64,000 bases of DNA from a bacterium. Lineage in GTDB: Bacteria; Myxococcota_A; Bradymonadia; Bradymonadales; Bradymonadaceae. The position numbers were made by a program, and so were the translations under genes. The stretch is taken from assembly GCA_030427705.1 (NCBI GenBank), contig JAUIBR010000018.1:1-64000 (forward strand), in the 5' to 3' direction. This document shows positions 8,917-16,628 of the stretch, in pieces; position 1 is the first letter of the stretch, and each line of letters opens with the position of its first letter. Under the pieces are notes generated by a model. That model saw nothing but the letters and a program-made list of their open reading frames with translations, was not told the origin of the DNA and made no database searches.

Positions 8917-9186
8917 ATGGATACGAAGCGCGACAACAAGGGCTACACTCCAGACGAAGTCTTCAAGATCTATGCGAAGTTTGGGCTGCTTTTCTTCGGT
9001 CCGCTGATTCTGATTTCGATGGTTATCGCGGTGTTTTTCAACCCGGTTGTTGGAGGCATCGCCACTGTCGCGTTTGTCACTGTTGGTGGATTGTCGGCCA
9101 GGTTTATCTGGGGCAATCGGGAGTTCATCGCGGCCTCTAGCAACAACTCCGAATCCACAGATTCGGTTCCGAATGAGCATCAATAA
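8917..9186 (+). CDS. Small two-helix membrane protein
   Basis: 89 residues. A charged N-terminus (MDTKRDNKGYTPDEVFKIY) is followed by two hydrophobic segments at about residues 22-42 and 45-64, then a polar tail. No family recognised. No convincing ribosome site precedes the ATG, but the two helices with a short turn look like genuine protein and no better ORF covers the region. The last codons contain a perfect inverted repeat (9149-9166). Confidence 0.55.
   Translation: MDTKRDNKGYTPDEVFKIYAKFGLLFFGPLILISMVIAVFFNPVVGGIATVAFVTVGGLSARFIWGNREFIAASSNNSESTDSVPNEHQ
9149..9166 (+). other. Perfect 7-bp inverted repeat at gene end
   Basis: CCGAATC, loop CACA, GATTCGG. It lies in the last codons of the small membrane protein. 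There is no following T-run, so it is not a classic terminator; it could be an mRNA 3' hairpin. Confidence 0.4.
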
Positions 9187-9198
9187 GCTGGCTCGTCT

Positions 9199-9310
9199 CT
9201 GGCGCGAAAACACAGATTTGGCGCGTAAAAGCTAAAATTTGGCGCGTAAATTCGCAATTTGGCGCGTAAACGGTAATATGTGGCGCGATTGTGGCGCATT
9301 TATGGCGCGA
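9199..9310 (+). promoter_or_regulatory. Helically phased GGCGCG operator-like array
   Basis: Seven GGCGC[GA] cores start at 9201, 9220, 9241, 9261, 9282, 9293 and 9304, giving spacings of 19, 21, 20, 21, 11 and 11 bp, i.e. two or one turns of the helix. Three central copies share a longer word, TTTGGCGCGTAAA. The array ends 13 bp before the preferred ATG of the Fic gene. I read it as an operator array for a DNA-binding protein on one DNA face, possibly the Fic protein's own winged helix. Confidence 0.65.
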
Positions 9311-9322
9311 TTACGAGTCACC

Positions 9323-10531
9323 ATGGAAGACCAAATCATCGGAGTTTTGCGGGCAGAAGGGGCGCTGTCTGTCGGCGAGCTTGAGGAGGCGCTCGAAGTT
9401 CCACGACGGACGCTGCAGCGGTGGTTGCGCGAACTTGTGGATGCAGGACAGCTAAGGCGCTTGGGCCAGGGGCGCGGAACCCGGTACCAGGTGATAGACC
9501 GGCTGGACGGCGCCACAACTTGGAACACCGATTTCCTACACAGCTATGTCCCAAACCGAACGTTCTATCTTCCGGCGGATACGCGGGCTCAGCTGCATTC
9601 AATTGGTAGCTCGGCGGCAACTCAGCCCGGTGGAACGTACTCTCGAAACATCTTGGACCGACTCCTGATCGACCTGTCGTGGAACTCAAGTCGGCTAGAG
9701 GGAAACACGTATTCGTTGCTCGAAACCGAAGAGCTGATTCTTCGCGGAAAGTCGCCAGACGAGCGTACCCGATTCGAAACCCAGATGATCCTGAATCACA
9801 AAGCTGCGATCGAGTTTCTGGTCGATGAACCGGATGTGCTGCAGCTCGACTCGATTACGGTTCGCAACCTACATGCGATACTCTCAGACACCTTGCTCGC
9901 TGACCCCGAGATGGGTGGCCGTCTACGAACGATACCCGTGCAAATCTCGGGTTCGAAGTACATCCCGCTCGCGATTCCGGATCGGATCAAGACCGAGTTT
10001 GAGCACATCATCGAAACCGCCGCGAAGATTGAGGACCCGTTTGAGTGCTCGTTCTTTCTTTTGGTTCACCTGCCGTATCTGCAACCGTTTGTGGACGTTA
10101 ACAAGCGGGTGTCGCGCTTGGCGGCCAACATCCCGTTCATTCAGCGCGGCTACTATCCACTGTCGTTTTTGGATGTTGAACGTGATGACTACCTTCAGGC
10201 GACACTGGCGATCTACGAACAAAACAATACGGCGCCACTACAACCGCTGTTCGAGCTCGCCTATCGAAACACAGCGCAGAGATACGCAGTGATTGCTGAG
10301 TCGCTGGGCGAACCAGACCCATTTCGAACCCAATATAGACTGGAGCTGAAGGACGCGGTGGCGCATATCGTCCGAGGTGGAGAGTTCGAGCTCGATGATA
10401 TTCCCAAACAGGACCGAGCCGCTTTCCAAGAGCTGCTGGACCACGAGCTGTCCGCTCTGCATGAAGGCAACTTTGCGCGGTATGGCCTCAGGCCATCTGA
10501 GTACCGGGCTTGGCTAGCGGCTAGGGGCTAG
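9323..10531 (+). CDS. Fic/DOC-family protein with N-terminal winged helix
   Basis: 402 residues from the ATG at 9323. The longer open frame (from 9239) is rejected because its N-terminus only translates the operator-like repeats; an ATG at 9302 is an alternative. Residues 1-57 are a winged helix (LEVPRRTLQRWLRELVDAGQL). The Fic inhibitory motif SxxxEG is at residues 122-127. The Fic core motif reads LQPFVDVNKRVSRL at 253-266, so the catalytic His of HxFxxGNGR is Gln254 and the loop is NKR; this variant is common in one Fic subfamily whose AMP-transfer activity is uncertain. The C-terminal LAARG and the TAG stop are encoded by family A repeat. Probably autoregulated. Confidence 0.82.
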   Translation: MEDQIIGVLRAEGALSVGELEEALEVPRRTLQRWLRELVDAGQLRRLGQGRGTRYQVIDRLDGATTWNTDFLHSYVPNRTFYLPADTRAQLHSIGSSAATQPGGTYSRNILDRLLIDLSWNSSRLEGNTYSLLETEELILRGKSPDERTRFETQMILNHKAAIEFLVDEPDVLQLDSITVRNLHAILSDTLLADPEMGGRLRTIPVQISGSKYIPLAIPDRIKTEFEHIIETAAKIEDPFECSFFLLVHLPYLQPFVDVNKRVSRLAANIPFIQRGYYPLSFLDVERDDYLQATLAIYEQNNTAPLQPLFELAYRNTAQRYAVIAESLGEPDPFRTQYRLELKDAVAHIVRGGEFELDDIPKQDRAAFQELLDHELSALHEGNFARYGLRPSEYRAWLAARG

Positions 10532-10538
10532 GGGGCTG
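10507..10538. repeat. Family A copy supplying both convergent stop codons
   Basis: One CTAG at 10528-10531 is the TAG stop of the plus-strand Fic gene (10529-10531) and also the TAG stop of the minus-strand SUKH gene (10530-10528). Two further CTAG words lie just upstream. Confidence 0.85.
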
Positions 10539-11115
10539 GACTCAAGTCGTCGATGAACTCACCGAACGACTCATAGGCAACTTCGAACTCGCCGGAGGTG
10601 TAGAGCGCGTAGACCTTGGGGTTGTCGGTCTCTTTGGGGTCGACGCCTATCCACTGTTGCTCGTCGGGGACACCGTCGTAGACGACCGCTGAAATCGGCA
10701 CGAACGTGCGCGACTCGCCGCGTTCGCTGTCGTAGTGCTCTTGCATGTAGTTGCCCAGCACCGAGTCATCCAGAAAGTCGACCTCGCAGCGCATTCCGGC
10801 GCAGGTATGGCCGATGTAGTCCCAATACGTCTCGTCTTGGAAGAACGCGCGCACCACACCCGGCAACGTCGCGCCGTGGGCTTCCTCGATGATTTTCACG
10901 ACATCTGGAATCGGGGCGTACGTGTAACCATGCTCGAACAGCTCTTCGGCGAGTTGGTCTAGGGAGTATTCGGGCGGAGTCGAGAACATCTCCCATGTGT
11001 CGACCACATCGACGGTCGGCTCTTCACCAATCTTTCCGTGCTCGACGACCACGATGTCGTCTACGACCGAGGCCTTCCAGAAATGGCCCTCTCCATCAAC
11101 AAGGTATCGAATCAT
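10528..11115 (-). CDS. SMI1/KNR4 (SUKH)-family protein with WGR-like N-terminus
   Basis: 195 residues; ATG at 11115 chosen because AAGGAG lies 6 nt upstream (an in-frame start at 11154 lacks one). Residues 1-35 (HFWKASVVDDIVVVEHGKIG) resemble a WGR domain, which in other proteins binds nucleic acid ends. The rest resembles SUKH: LPGVVRAFFQ, PISAVVYDGV, WIGVDP and a final YESFGEFIDDL. SUKH proteins often act as immunity proteins against polymorphic toxins; no partner toxin is adjacent, so the role here is open. Confidence 0.68.
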   Translation of the reverse strand: MIRYLVDGEGHFWKASVVDDIVVVEHGKIGEEPTVDVVDTWEMFSTPPEYSLDQLAEELFEHGYTYAPIPDVVKIIEEAHGATLPGVVRAFFQDETYWDYIGHTCAGMRCEVDFLDDSVLGNYMQEHYDSERGESRTFVPISAVVYDGVPDEQQWIGVDPKETDNPKVYALYTSGEFEVAYESFGEFIDDLSPAP

Positions 11116-11393
11116 CAGCGCTCCTTGGGTTGTTCTTTTCCGGAATGTTCTCATGACTTGTGGCTTGGGGCTAGGGGGCTTGGGGCTCGCGGCTAGGGGA
11201 GTTATCGGTTATCGAGTCATCGAGTCATCGAGTCATCGAGTCATCGAGTTCTCGAGTCATCGAGTTCTCGAGTCATCGAGTTCTCGAGTTCTCGAGTTCT
11301 CGAGAGCTCTCGATCCCGTTAAATACTGTGTCACAGCCAACGCCAGGTGGGCGGCATTTGGTTTGGCTGCAAGGATGTCCTGTCGGAAATGGG
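11116..11393. repeat. Intergenic block: family A plus family B octamer array
   Basis: Family A occupies 11162-11200. From 11213 to 11308 there are twelve exact 8-bp units in register (CGAGTCAT or CGAGTTCT, last CGAGAGCT). The remainder up to 11393 has no ORF I would support. Confidence 0.85.
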
Positions 11394-12497
11394 CTACGGG
11401 GCTGTAGGTGTCACCGATATGGCGCAGACGTCTGGCATCTCTTCGTCCAAATACGCCATGGCGACATTTTTCGAAGTCACGACTTTTGTATCCGCCGCAA
11501 TCTTCAGATAATCGCCCCATTTTACGCCTTTGTCTGCGATCAGCGAAGATACGTTGCAGAACTCCGCGTGGGTGAATTTCGCAAGCAGTTCGTTGACCGT
11601 GGGCCCCTCGGCGTAGTCGATCTGTGGGCAGCGGTCGTCCAAAGTTAAACGAGTGTCTCCCCATCGTGTTTTTGCAGCGATGTTCCGGTCCCCAAATCCG
11701 CAGGGGAGCGCATGGAGGTAGTTCTCTATAATCACGATGTCAGCGCCGTCTGGCCGCAGGTAAACCATCGGTTGGGCACAGGCCGTTTCTTCTGCTATGT
11801 CGACGCAGCCGGTCAGCTTCGCTGCTGAGTAGCGGTGGACTTTCAGACCAGTCGGCGAGCGTACAAGAAACTCAAAGGTATTGAACTCGGCCTGTCCAAG
11901 TGTGTAGACAACCCGAATCACCGTTTCCGCAGGCACCTTGGGGGATATCGCCATCACAACGGTCGGCTTGTAGGAGATTCCAGCAAGGTTTCTGAAGCGT
12001 TTTGTGCGCTTCACAGCATCGCTTGCCACGTCAAACAACGGTTGAATCAGAAGTCGTTCACTTGGTGGCAGCACACCTTCCTGAAGCGACAGGGCACGTT
12101 TCTTTGTTCCTGTGAAGTTCTGCAAATGGTCGTCGTAACCCGAGGTCAGTACGGATCGCGCGGCGCGAATGGAAGGTCCCGACCGCGGCATTGGATCGTC
12201 CGCGTGTGGTTGATATCCACCAGCTCGCTGCAACAGAACCACGAGTTCCATTGCCTTGTGCTTTTGCCACCGATCATCGATCCATATCTGATCGGGCTCG
12301 ATCCCAATGACCAAATGGCCCATTTCGGCGTCCGTGAGTGAGGCGCTATCGAACGCGGGCAGCGTGTAGTCCAGCTCCGGAGCGACCGGGTTGGCATACC
12401 CGTACGGCGGCGGCAGCAACGATGTCACCAGCACGACCGTCAACGGCACCAGCAATACGATCCCCAGCAGCAGCGTGATGAGTTTGGCGCGGTCCAT
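11394..12497 (-). CDS. Membrane-anchored ExbD/TolR-like protein
   Basis: 367 residues from the ATG at 12497; a GTG at 12512, two bases after the preceding gene's stop, would add five residues. One N-terminal hydrophobic segment (residues 5-27) and a large periplasmic part. Two regions resemble ExbD/TolR periplasmic folds: TVVMAISPKVPAETVIRVVYTLGQAEF and a final VKWGDYLKIAADTK. No ExbB/TolQ partner is visible, so energy transduction is uncertain. It is directly downstream of the WYL-type regulator and probably co-transcribed with it. Confidence 0.5.
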   Translation of the reverse strand: MDRAKLITLLLGIVLLVPLTVVLVTSLLPPPYGYANPVAPELDYTLPAFDSASLTDAEMGHLVIGIEPDQIWIDDRWQKHKAMELVVLLQRAGGYQPHADDPMPRSGPSIRAARSVLTSGYDDHLQNFTGTKKRALSLQEGVLPPSERLLIQPLFDVASDAVKRTKRFRNLAGISYKPTVVMAISPKVPAETVIRVVYTLGQAEFNTFEFLVRSPTGLKVHRYSAAKLTGCVDIAEETACAQPMVYLRPDGADIVIIENYLHALPCGFGDRNIAAKTRWGDTRLTLDDRCPQIDYAEGPTVNELLAKFTHAEFCNVSSLIADKGVKWGDYLKIAADTKVVTSKNVAMAYLDEEMPDVCAISVTPTAP

Positions 12498-12514
12498 GCG
12501 CCAGTCTAACACGA

Positions 12515-13150
12515 TTACGTCGCAACTGACGCGATAGATTCGACCGCAAGTTCAACGCATTCCGACGTCACCCACAACCTACCCCGTCGCCAAGACAAGG
12601 TGGGCGAATCCAGGATGTAGTCGCCGATGCCCGTCTTCACCAAAACGCGCCGGCCAAAGACCGCGGCGTGGCAGAGCTCGTCCAACGTGCTCTCGTCTTC
12701 AGTCGCCGACACAGCAAAGCGAGATTGCGCCTCTTTGATGAATCCGTTTTGCACAAACGAGCGGTCCTTGAAGCGGGTCATGTAGTTCGCCAACACCGCG
12801 TTCATCGCCGCGTAGACTTCCGTCCCTCCGGCGACCTGAGCGAGCGCGGAGCGGGCCAGGAGCAGCGCGGCGAGCTTCGACGAGAACTGCTTGCCAGTCG
12901 TGGCCGTTTCCGGGTCCGGCACGATGCGCAGGTACGTGTATTTTCCGTCCTTCACCTCGCACAGGCTCGACGACCCATCTCGGCGCTGAAACGGCGGAAA
13001 CTCGTGCATGAGCACCCGTCGGTACTTGCGATATGTTCTGTCTGCGATTCCCAGCTCGTCCTTCAATTGGTCCACACGCCAGCCACGCGGATGCGTGAGC
13101 AGGTGGGACACGATGAGTGCCAGGTTCATTGAGTAAGGTTGGTCGGCCAC
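12515..13150 (-). CDS. Helix-turn-helix regulator with WYL-like domain
   Basis: 211 residues. The N-terminus (VSHLLTHPRGWRVDQLKDELGIADRTYRKYRRVL) is a winged helix-turn-helix of the DeoR/HTH_11 kind. The C-terminal 55 residues (LCHAAVFGRRVLVKTGIGDYILDSPTLSW, LWVTSECVELAVESIASV) follow the beta pattern of WYL domains, which sense ligands or nucleic acids in phage-defense and stress regulators. It probably controls the downstream ExbD-like gene with which it is nearly contiguous. The WYL assignment is by pattern and moderately sure. Confidence 0.6.
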   Translation of the reverse strand: MADQPYSMNLALIVSHLLTHPRGWRVDQLKDELGIADRTYRKYRRVLMHEFPPFQRRDGSSSLCEVKDGKYTYLRIVPDPETATTGKQFSSKLAALLLARSALAQVAGGTEVYAAMNAVLANYMTRFKDRSFVQNGFIKEAQSRFAVSATEDESTLDELCHAAVFGRRVLVKTGIGDYILDSPTLSWRRGRLWVTSECVELAVESIASVAT

Positions 13151-13554
13151 TGAAACCCCCGAAACTTCGATTCGGAGAGCAGCCTAGCAATTGGTGCGGC
13201 ACGTATTGTGCCGGAGCTGGCGTTTGCTGGGCTAGCGGCTAGCGGCTAGCGGCTAGGGGGCTAGGGGGCTAGGGGGCTAGCGGCTTGGGGCTCGAGTTGT
13301 CGAGTTGTCGAGTTCTCGAGATATCGAGTTCTCGAGTTGTCGAGTTCTCGAGATATCGAGTTCTCGAGTTGTCGAGTTATCGAGTTGTCGAGTTCTCGTA
13401 ATCTCGAGTTCTCGTAATCTCGTAATCTCGTAATCTCGAATTATCGAGTTCTCGTAATCTCGAGTTCTCGTGGCTAGGACTATCGGCTAGAGGGCTAGTG
13501 TCGGGCCAGCAACTTCGCTAAGGTGCACAGGTATCTGAATTCGAGGGTGTCGCG
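13151..13554. repeat. Long intergenic repeat block: families A and B
   Basis: 13229-13290 is family A with seven CTAG words in close succession. 13293-13468 is an uninterrupted run of 22 octamers in perfect 8-bp register, each starting CG (CGAGTTGT, CGAGTTCT, CGAGATAT, CGTAATCT, CGAATTAT). 13470-13498 returns to family A. No ORF is credible. The block sits upstream of both flanking divergent genes. Confidence 0.88.
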
Positions 13555-14526
13555 GTGAAATTTCGTTCAATGGTCTTGGCGAGCGTGTTTCTGGTTGGGT
13601 GCATTGAGTCTGCACCTGAGGCTCCTGGGAACAACGCGAACAACATCAATAACGTCAACAACGTCAACAATTCGAACAATTCGAATAACGTTAACAATGT
13701 TAACAACGCCAACAACGCCAACAACGTCAACAACTCAAACAACTCGAATAACGCCAACAACTCGAATAATTCGAATAATTCGAATACCTCGAACAACTCG
13801 AACAACGGGTGCCCAGTTGGCCAGGTCTTGACCTACCACGATGGTGACGGCGACGGCTTTGGCGCCGAGGACAGCGGGGATTGCACCGATACCGCGGAAG
13901 GGCGAGTTCTGGTCGGGATGGATTGCAACGACGACGAAGGTTCGATCAATCCGTCCGCGCCCGAAATCCGCGATGCACTGGACAACGACTGCGACGAATT
14001 CGTTGATTGCGCGGACGCGAATCTCTTGAGCTCGGATATGTCGTGTCCGATCACACTGTTTGTCTCCTCAACATCGTTTTTACCCAGCGCGATTCGTGGG
14101 CCAAATGGGGCCGATGCAGCCTGCAAGCAAGAAGCGATGGGCAATTTCGACCCGGATATAGTGGTTAAGGCGGTCATTAGCTCCGTAGCTCAACCAGTAA
14201 ATACACGAATCAATATCTCACGTGATGTCGCCTCGCCCAGCAGCCAAGCCATCGCCGGCAACGGCGAACTTTTTGGCACGACCCTGTTGACTGAACCAAA
14301 CGAGCGTGCCGATGGATCTCTAGCGAATGTCGACCGGGTGTGGACCGGGTCGGACGGCGAAGGAAACGCGGCGGACGAAGCATATTGCAGCGCATGGGTA
14401 AACCCGACGCCGACTGGCGCGCGCGGCAACTACGGCAACCCCAACTCGCCAGTGCAATGGTTGGTGAGCGGTAACGCCGGGTGCTTTGAAGCGTATCCCA
14501 TCTACTGCATTACACAGCCGCAATAG
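13555..14526 (+). CDS. MopE-type lipoprotein with lectin-like C-terminus
   Basis: 323 residues from a GTG with GAGGG about 9 nt upstream. Signal peptide with lipobox LVGC, an Asn/Ser spacer of about 60 residues, then a MopE-type putative metal-binding module (DGDGDGFGAED, MDCNDDEGSINPSAPEIRDALDNDCDEFVDC). The C-terminal half (FVSSTSFLPSAIRGPNGADAAC, YCSAWVNP, CFEAYPIYC) resembles the DUF1554/endostatin-like C-type-lectin fold. Likely a surface lipoprotein that binds calcium or glycan; specificity unknown. It lies behind the long family A/B block. Confidence 0.75.
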   Translation: MKFRSMVLASVFLVGCIESAPEAPGNNANNINNVNNVNNSNNSNNVNNVNNANNANNVNNSNNSNNANNSNNSNNSNTSNNSNNGCPVGQVLTYHDGDGDGFGAEDSGDCTDTAEGRVLVGMDCNDDEGSINPSAPEIRDALDNDCDEFVDCADANLLSSDMSCPITLFVSSTSFLPSAIRGPNGADAACKQEAMGNFDPDIVVKAVISSVAQPVNTRINISRDVASPSSQAIAGNGELFGTTLLTEPNERADGSLANVDRVWTGSDGEGNAADEAYCSAWVNPTPTGARGNYGNPNSPVQWLVSGNAGCFEAYPIYCITQPQ

Positions 14527-14603
14527 GGCTATTTTCACAAACGATTCACAACCGGTTCGATGGTGTTTTGATATAGTCTGAACGCTATCGAACAAGGACG
14601 TGT

Positions 14604-15212
14604 GTGAATCGCTCGACGACCAAACTGATCATCGCGATCGGCCTTTGCAGCCTGCTTGGCTACTGCATGTATTGGCTGTTTGGCAAAACCGTGGAACCCA
14701 AGTACAGCTGCGAAGGTCGGCCTACCTACAACCTTGGGACCATGAACCCGATTGTCTCGTTCAAAAGCGGCGAAATGTCGGGCAGCCTGCCCAAATCACA
14801 TGGTCAGTACTCAGTCGAGGATGAACATCGACTCGTGACTTTCACTATTGAAGCGCAGGCGCAGAACGTCCGCACCGATAGCCAGTTCAACAACGTGCTG
14901 ATTCGTTACCTCGCGCTTGGCGGCGGTGACGAAGAAAAACTGAAGCTTTTCGTCGACAAGATTGAACGCAAACCTAATGGTGAGCTGGAAGCACGAGGTC
15001 AGTTGACCATCAATGACGTCATGCGTCCGGTCTGGTTCCCACTGCAGATTGAGCCGATTCCTGGCGGCGAGTCAGTCAAGGCGCGGTTCGAAATCAATCG
15101 GCACGATTGGGATATCAAACTACCTGTTTTCGACCCATCAGAGACACATACCGAGGTCGAGTTGCACTTCGACAAGATTGATGACGACGTTCTCCTGCCG
15201 GTTACGTTTTAG
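14604..15212 (+). CDS. YceI-like membrane-anchored protein
   Basis: 202 residues from a GTG with AAGGA 6 nt upstream. One N-terminal hydrophobic segment, then a YceI-type lipocalin-like barrel: a first strand (VSFKSGEMSGSLPKSHGQYSV), the conserved GQLTINDVMRPVWFPLQ, and ARFEINRHDWDIKLP matching the family's L-T-x-x-G-V-x-R-P and F-x-I-x-R-x-D-[FW]-G/D-I pattern. YceI proteins bind polyisoprenoids or amphiphiles in the periplasm. First of three closely packed genes; only 1 nt separates its stop from the next start. Confidence 0.65.
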   Translation: MNRSTTKLIIAIGLCSLLGYCMYWLFGKTVEPKYSCEGRPTYNLGTMNPIVSFKSGEMSGSLPKSHGQYSVEDEHRLVTFTIEAQAQNVRTDSQFNNVLIRYLALGGGDEEKLKLFVDKIERKPNGELEARGQLTINDVMRPVWFPLQIEPIPGGESVKARFEINRHDWDIKLPVFDPSETHTEVELHFDKIDDDVLLPVTF

Positions 15213-15213
15213 C

Positions 15214-15687
15214 ATGTTGAATCTAGAAACAGCCGAACGAGTTCGTCAGGCCCTGAACGGCATCGACCTGCGGGTTCGACGATTTGTGATAATCGCTGTC
15301 ATTCCCACACTTGTGCTTTCTATCGGCATTTTTCGGGAGGCGAAACGCAGCAAACAGAAGCGTGAATATCAGGTCAATTACATGGCCCGAGCGTTCACAC
15401 AAGAGCACATGGACTTTGCTCGGTATCCTGAACGATATCAGCATCTTCCAAACCAAAATCGCCGCATGAATGGGTTGGAATTTTGTGGGTACATGAAACG
15501 TATCAGCCGCAATTTCGAATGGAACGAATGCCACATTCCTGAAGATGTCGAAGTCATCCTCGACATCAATGATGGTGAAGGTTGCGCGACCGCAACCTTT
15601 GTTGGCGATATCGACTGGTCACCGAAGGTTTACGTCGTTGAGTCCGGCACGAAAGACGCGCGGCAAACCCGATGGGTGTCGCCATGA
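15214..15687 (+). CDS. Single-pass membrane protein of unknown function
   Basis: 157 residues. The open frame extends back to 15013, but the ATG at 15214, one base after the YceI-like stop, is preferred because upstream residues only shadow that gene. One hydrophobic segment (FVIIAVIPTLVLSIGIF), a basic stretch (REAKRSKQKREYQ), then a soluble domain with Cys (FCGYMKR, ECHIPEDVEVILDIND). No family recognised. Probably acts with its neighbours. Confidence 0.6.
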   Translation: MLNLETAERVRQALNGIDLRVRRFVIIAVIPTLVLSIGIFREAKRSKQKREYQVNYMARAFTQEHMDFARYPERYQHLPNQNRRMNGLEFCGYMKRISRNFEWNECHIPEDVEVILDINDGEGCATATFVGDIDWSPKVYVVESGTKDARQTRWVSP

Positions 15688-16481
15688 AATGGTATGACTA
15701 CCCCTTGAACGCCGTGGCTTACGAGCCAAAGACGGCGTTTATGGCCGCACCGATTGTGCCGCTGATTTTGGTGCTGGTGGCGATGGATTTCGACCCTCTG
15801 CGAGCGTTGGGAGCGGTCATCTTCTGCATTCCGTACGCATACTTCACGTATGTGGCGCATAAAGAAGATCGCCACGTTTGGTGGTTTCAGGCGCTGGCTG
15901 GCTCGCTGTTAATGGGGGCGTGCATGGGGATGCCGATCGCCCTGGCAATCATCGCGGAAGGCGAGGGTCCGCATTCTGTAAGTGGTCTATCGCGGGTCCC
16001 AATGTACTTGTCCTTTGTATTGGGTTTGGCGTTGTGGCGCCTCGCATTGCCAAAGCCGATTGTGTTCGCGCGTGTGGCACTATTGGCGGTCTGGTGCGCG
16101 CTTCCGTTCTTTGTCTTTTCGGATCGCGAAACCACGCAGTTCGCCATAATGGTGTCTATTTATGGCATGTATAATTTGTCTGGAGGGACTCGGGACCAAC
16201 ATCTGGCTGAGCTGTCCAAAGTCTTCAAGTTCGTCACGTTTCCAACCACGCTGATCGCGGTGATACTAATGCTCGTCGGCATCGTGGATTTGGCGATAGG
16301 GCAACCCTTGTTTGAGTACACCCAGATGCAGATCGTCTCGATCGTCATTGGGACTCTGGCCCTCTTTATCGGTGCAGAAATCTGGGAGTTGAAAGTGCGT
16401 TCGACAGCGGAGTGGCTGCAGGGTTTGTTGCTGCCCGCGTTCGGACTGTTCGTCGTGATACAGTTGTTCTTTGCCGCATAA
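15684..16481 (+). CDS. Polytopic membrane protein
   Basis: 265 residues from the ATG overlapping the previous stop (ATGA); an ATG 12 nt earlier is possible. About seven or eight hydrophobic segments across the whole length, with one conspicuous charged loop (SGGTRDQHLAELSKVFK). No transporter signature recognised. The third member of a tight operon with the YceI-like and single-pass proteins, suggesting an envelope function. Confidence 0.68.
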   Translation: MKWYDYPLNAVAYEPKTAFMAAPIVPLILVLVAMDFDPLRALGAVIFCIPYAYFTYVAHKEDRHVWWFQALAGSLLMGACMGMPIALAIIAEGEGPHSVSGLSRVPMYLSFVLGLALWRLALPKPIVFARVALLAVWCALPFFVFSDRETTQFAIMVSIYGMYNLSGGTRDQHLAELSKVFKFVTFPTTLIAVILMLVGIVDLAIGQPLFEYTQMQIVSIVIGTLALFIGAEIWELKVRSTAEWLQGLLLPAFGLFVVIQLFFAA

Positions 16482-16486
16482 TGGTT

Positions 16487-16513
16487 GGCTTGGGGCCGGG
16501 CTCGGGGCGAGGG
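16487..16513. repeat. Family A-like repeat remnant
   Basis: GGCTTGGGGCCGGGCTCGGGGCGAGGG, split here as GGCTTGGGG / CCGGGCTCGGGG, begins six bases after the stop of the polytopic membrane protein. No CTAG word is left. Confidence 0.55.
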
Positions 16514-16628
16514 TTGGCGGGTAGTCTGACTGGAGATGATGTGGCACTATTTTGGGAGTGCTTGGCGATAGTTCGTTTGACTCTAATGGTTCGTGTTTAA
16601 TGTTAGGTCATTGCAAAAAGGAGGCACG

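Noticed and set aside
9149-9166. Rho-independent terminator
   Set aside because: Stem is perfect but lies inside the CDS and has no following T-run.
9239-9322. Upstream N-terminal extension of the Fic protein
   Set aside because: Its residues only translate the phased operator-like repeats, with no ribosome site at 9239.
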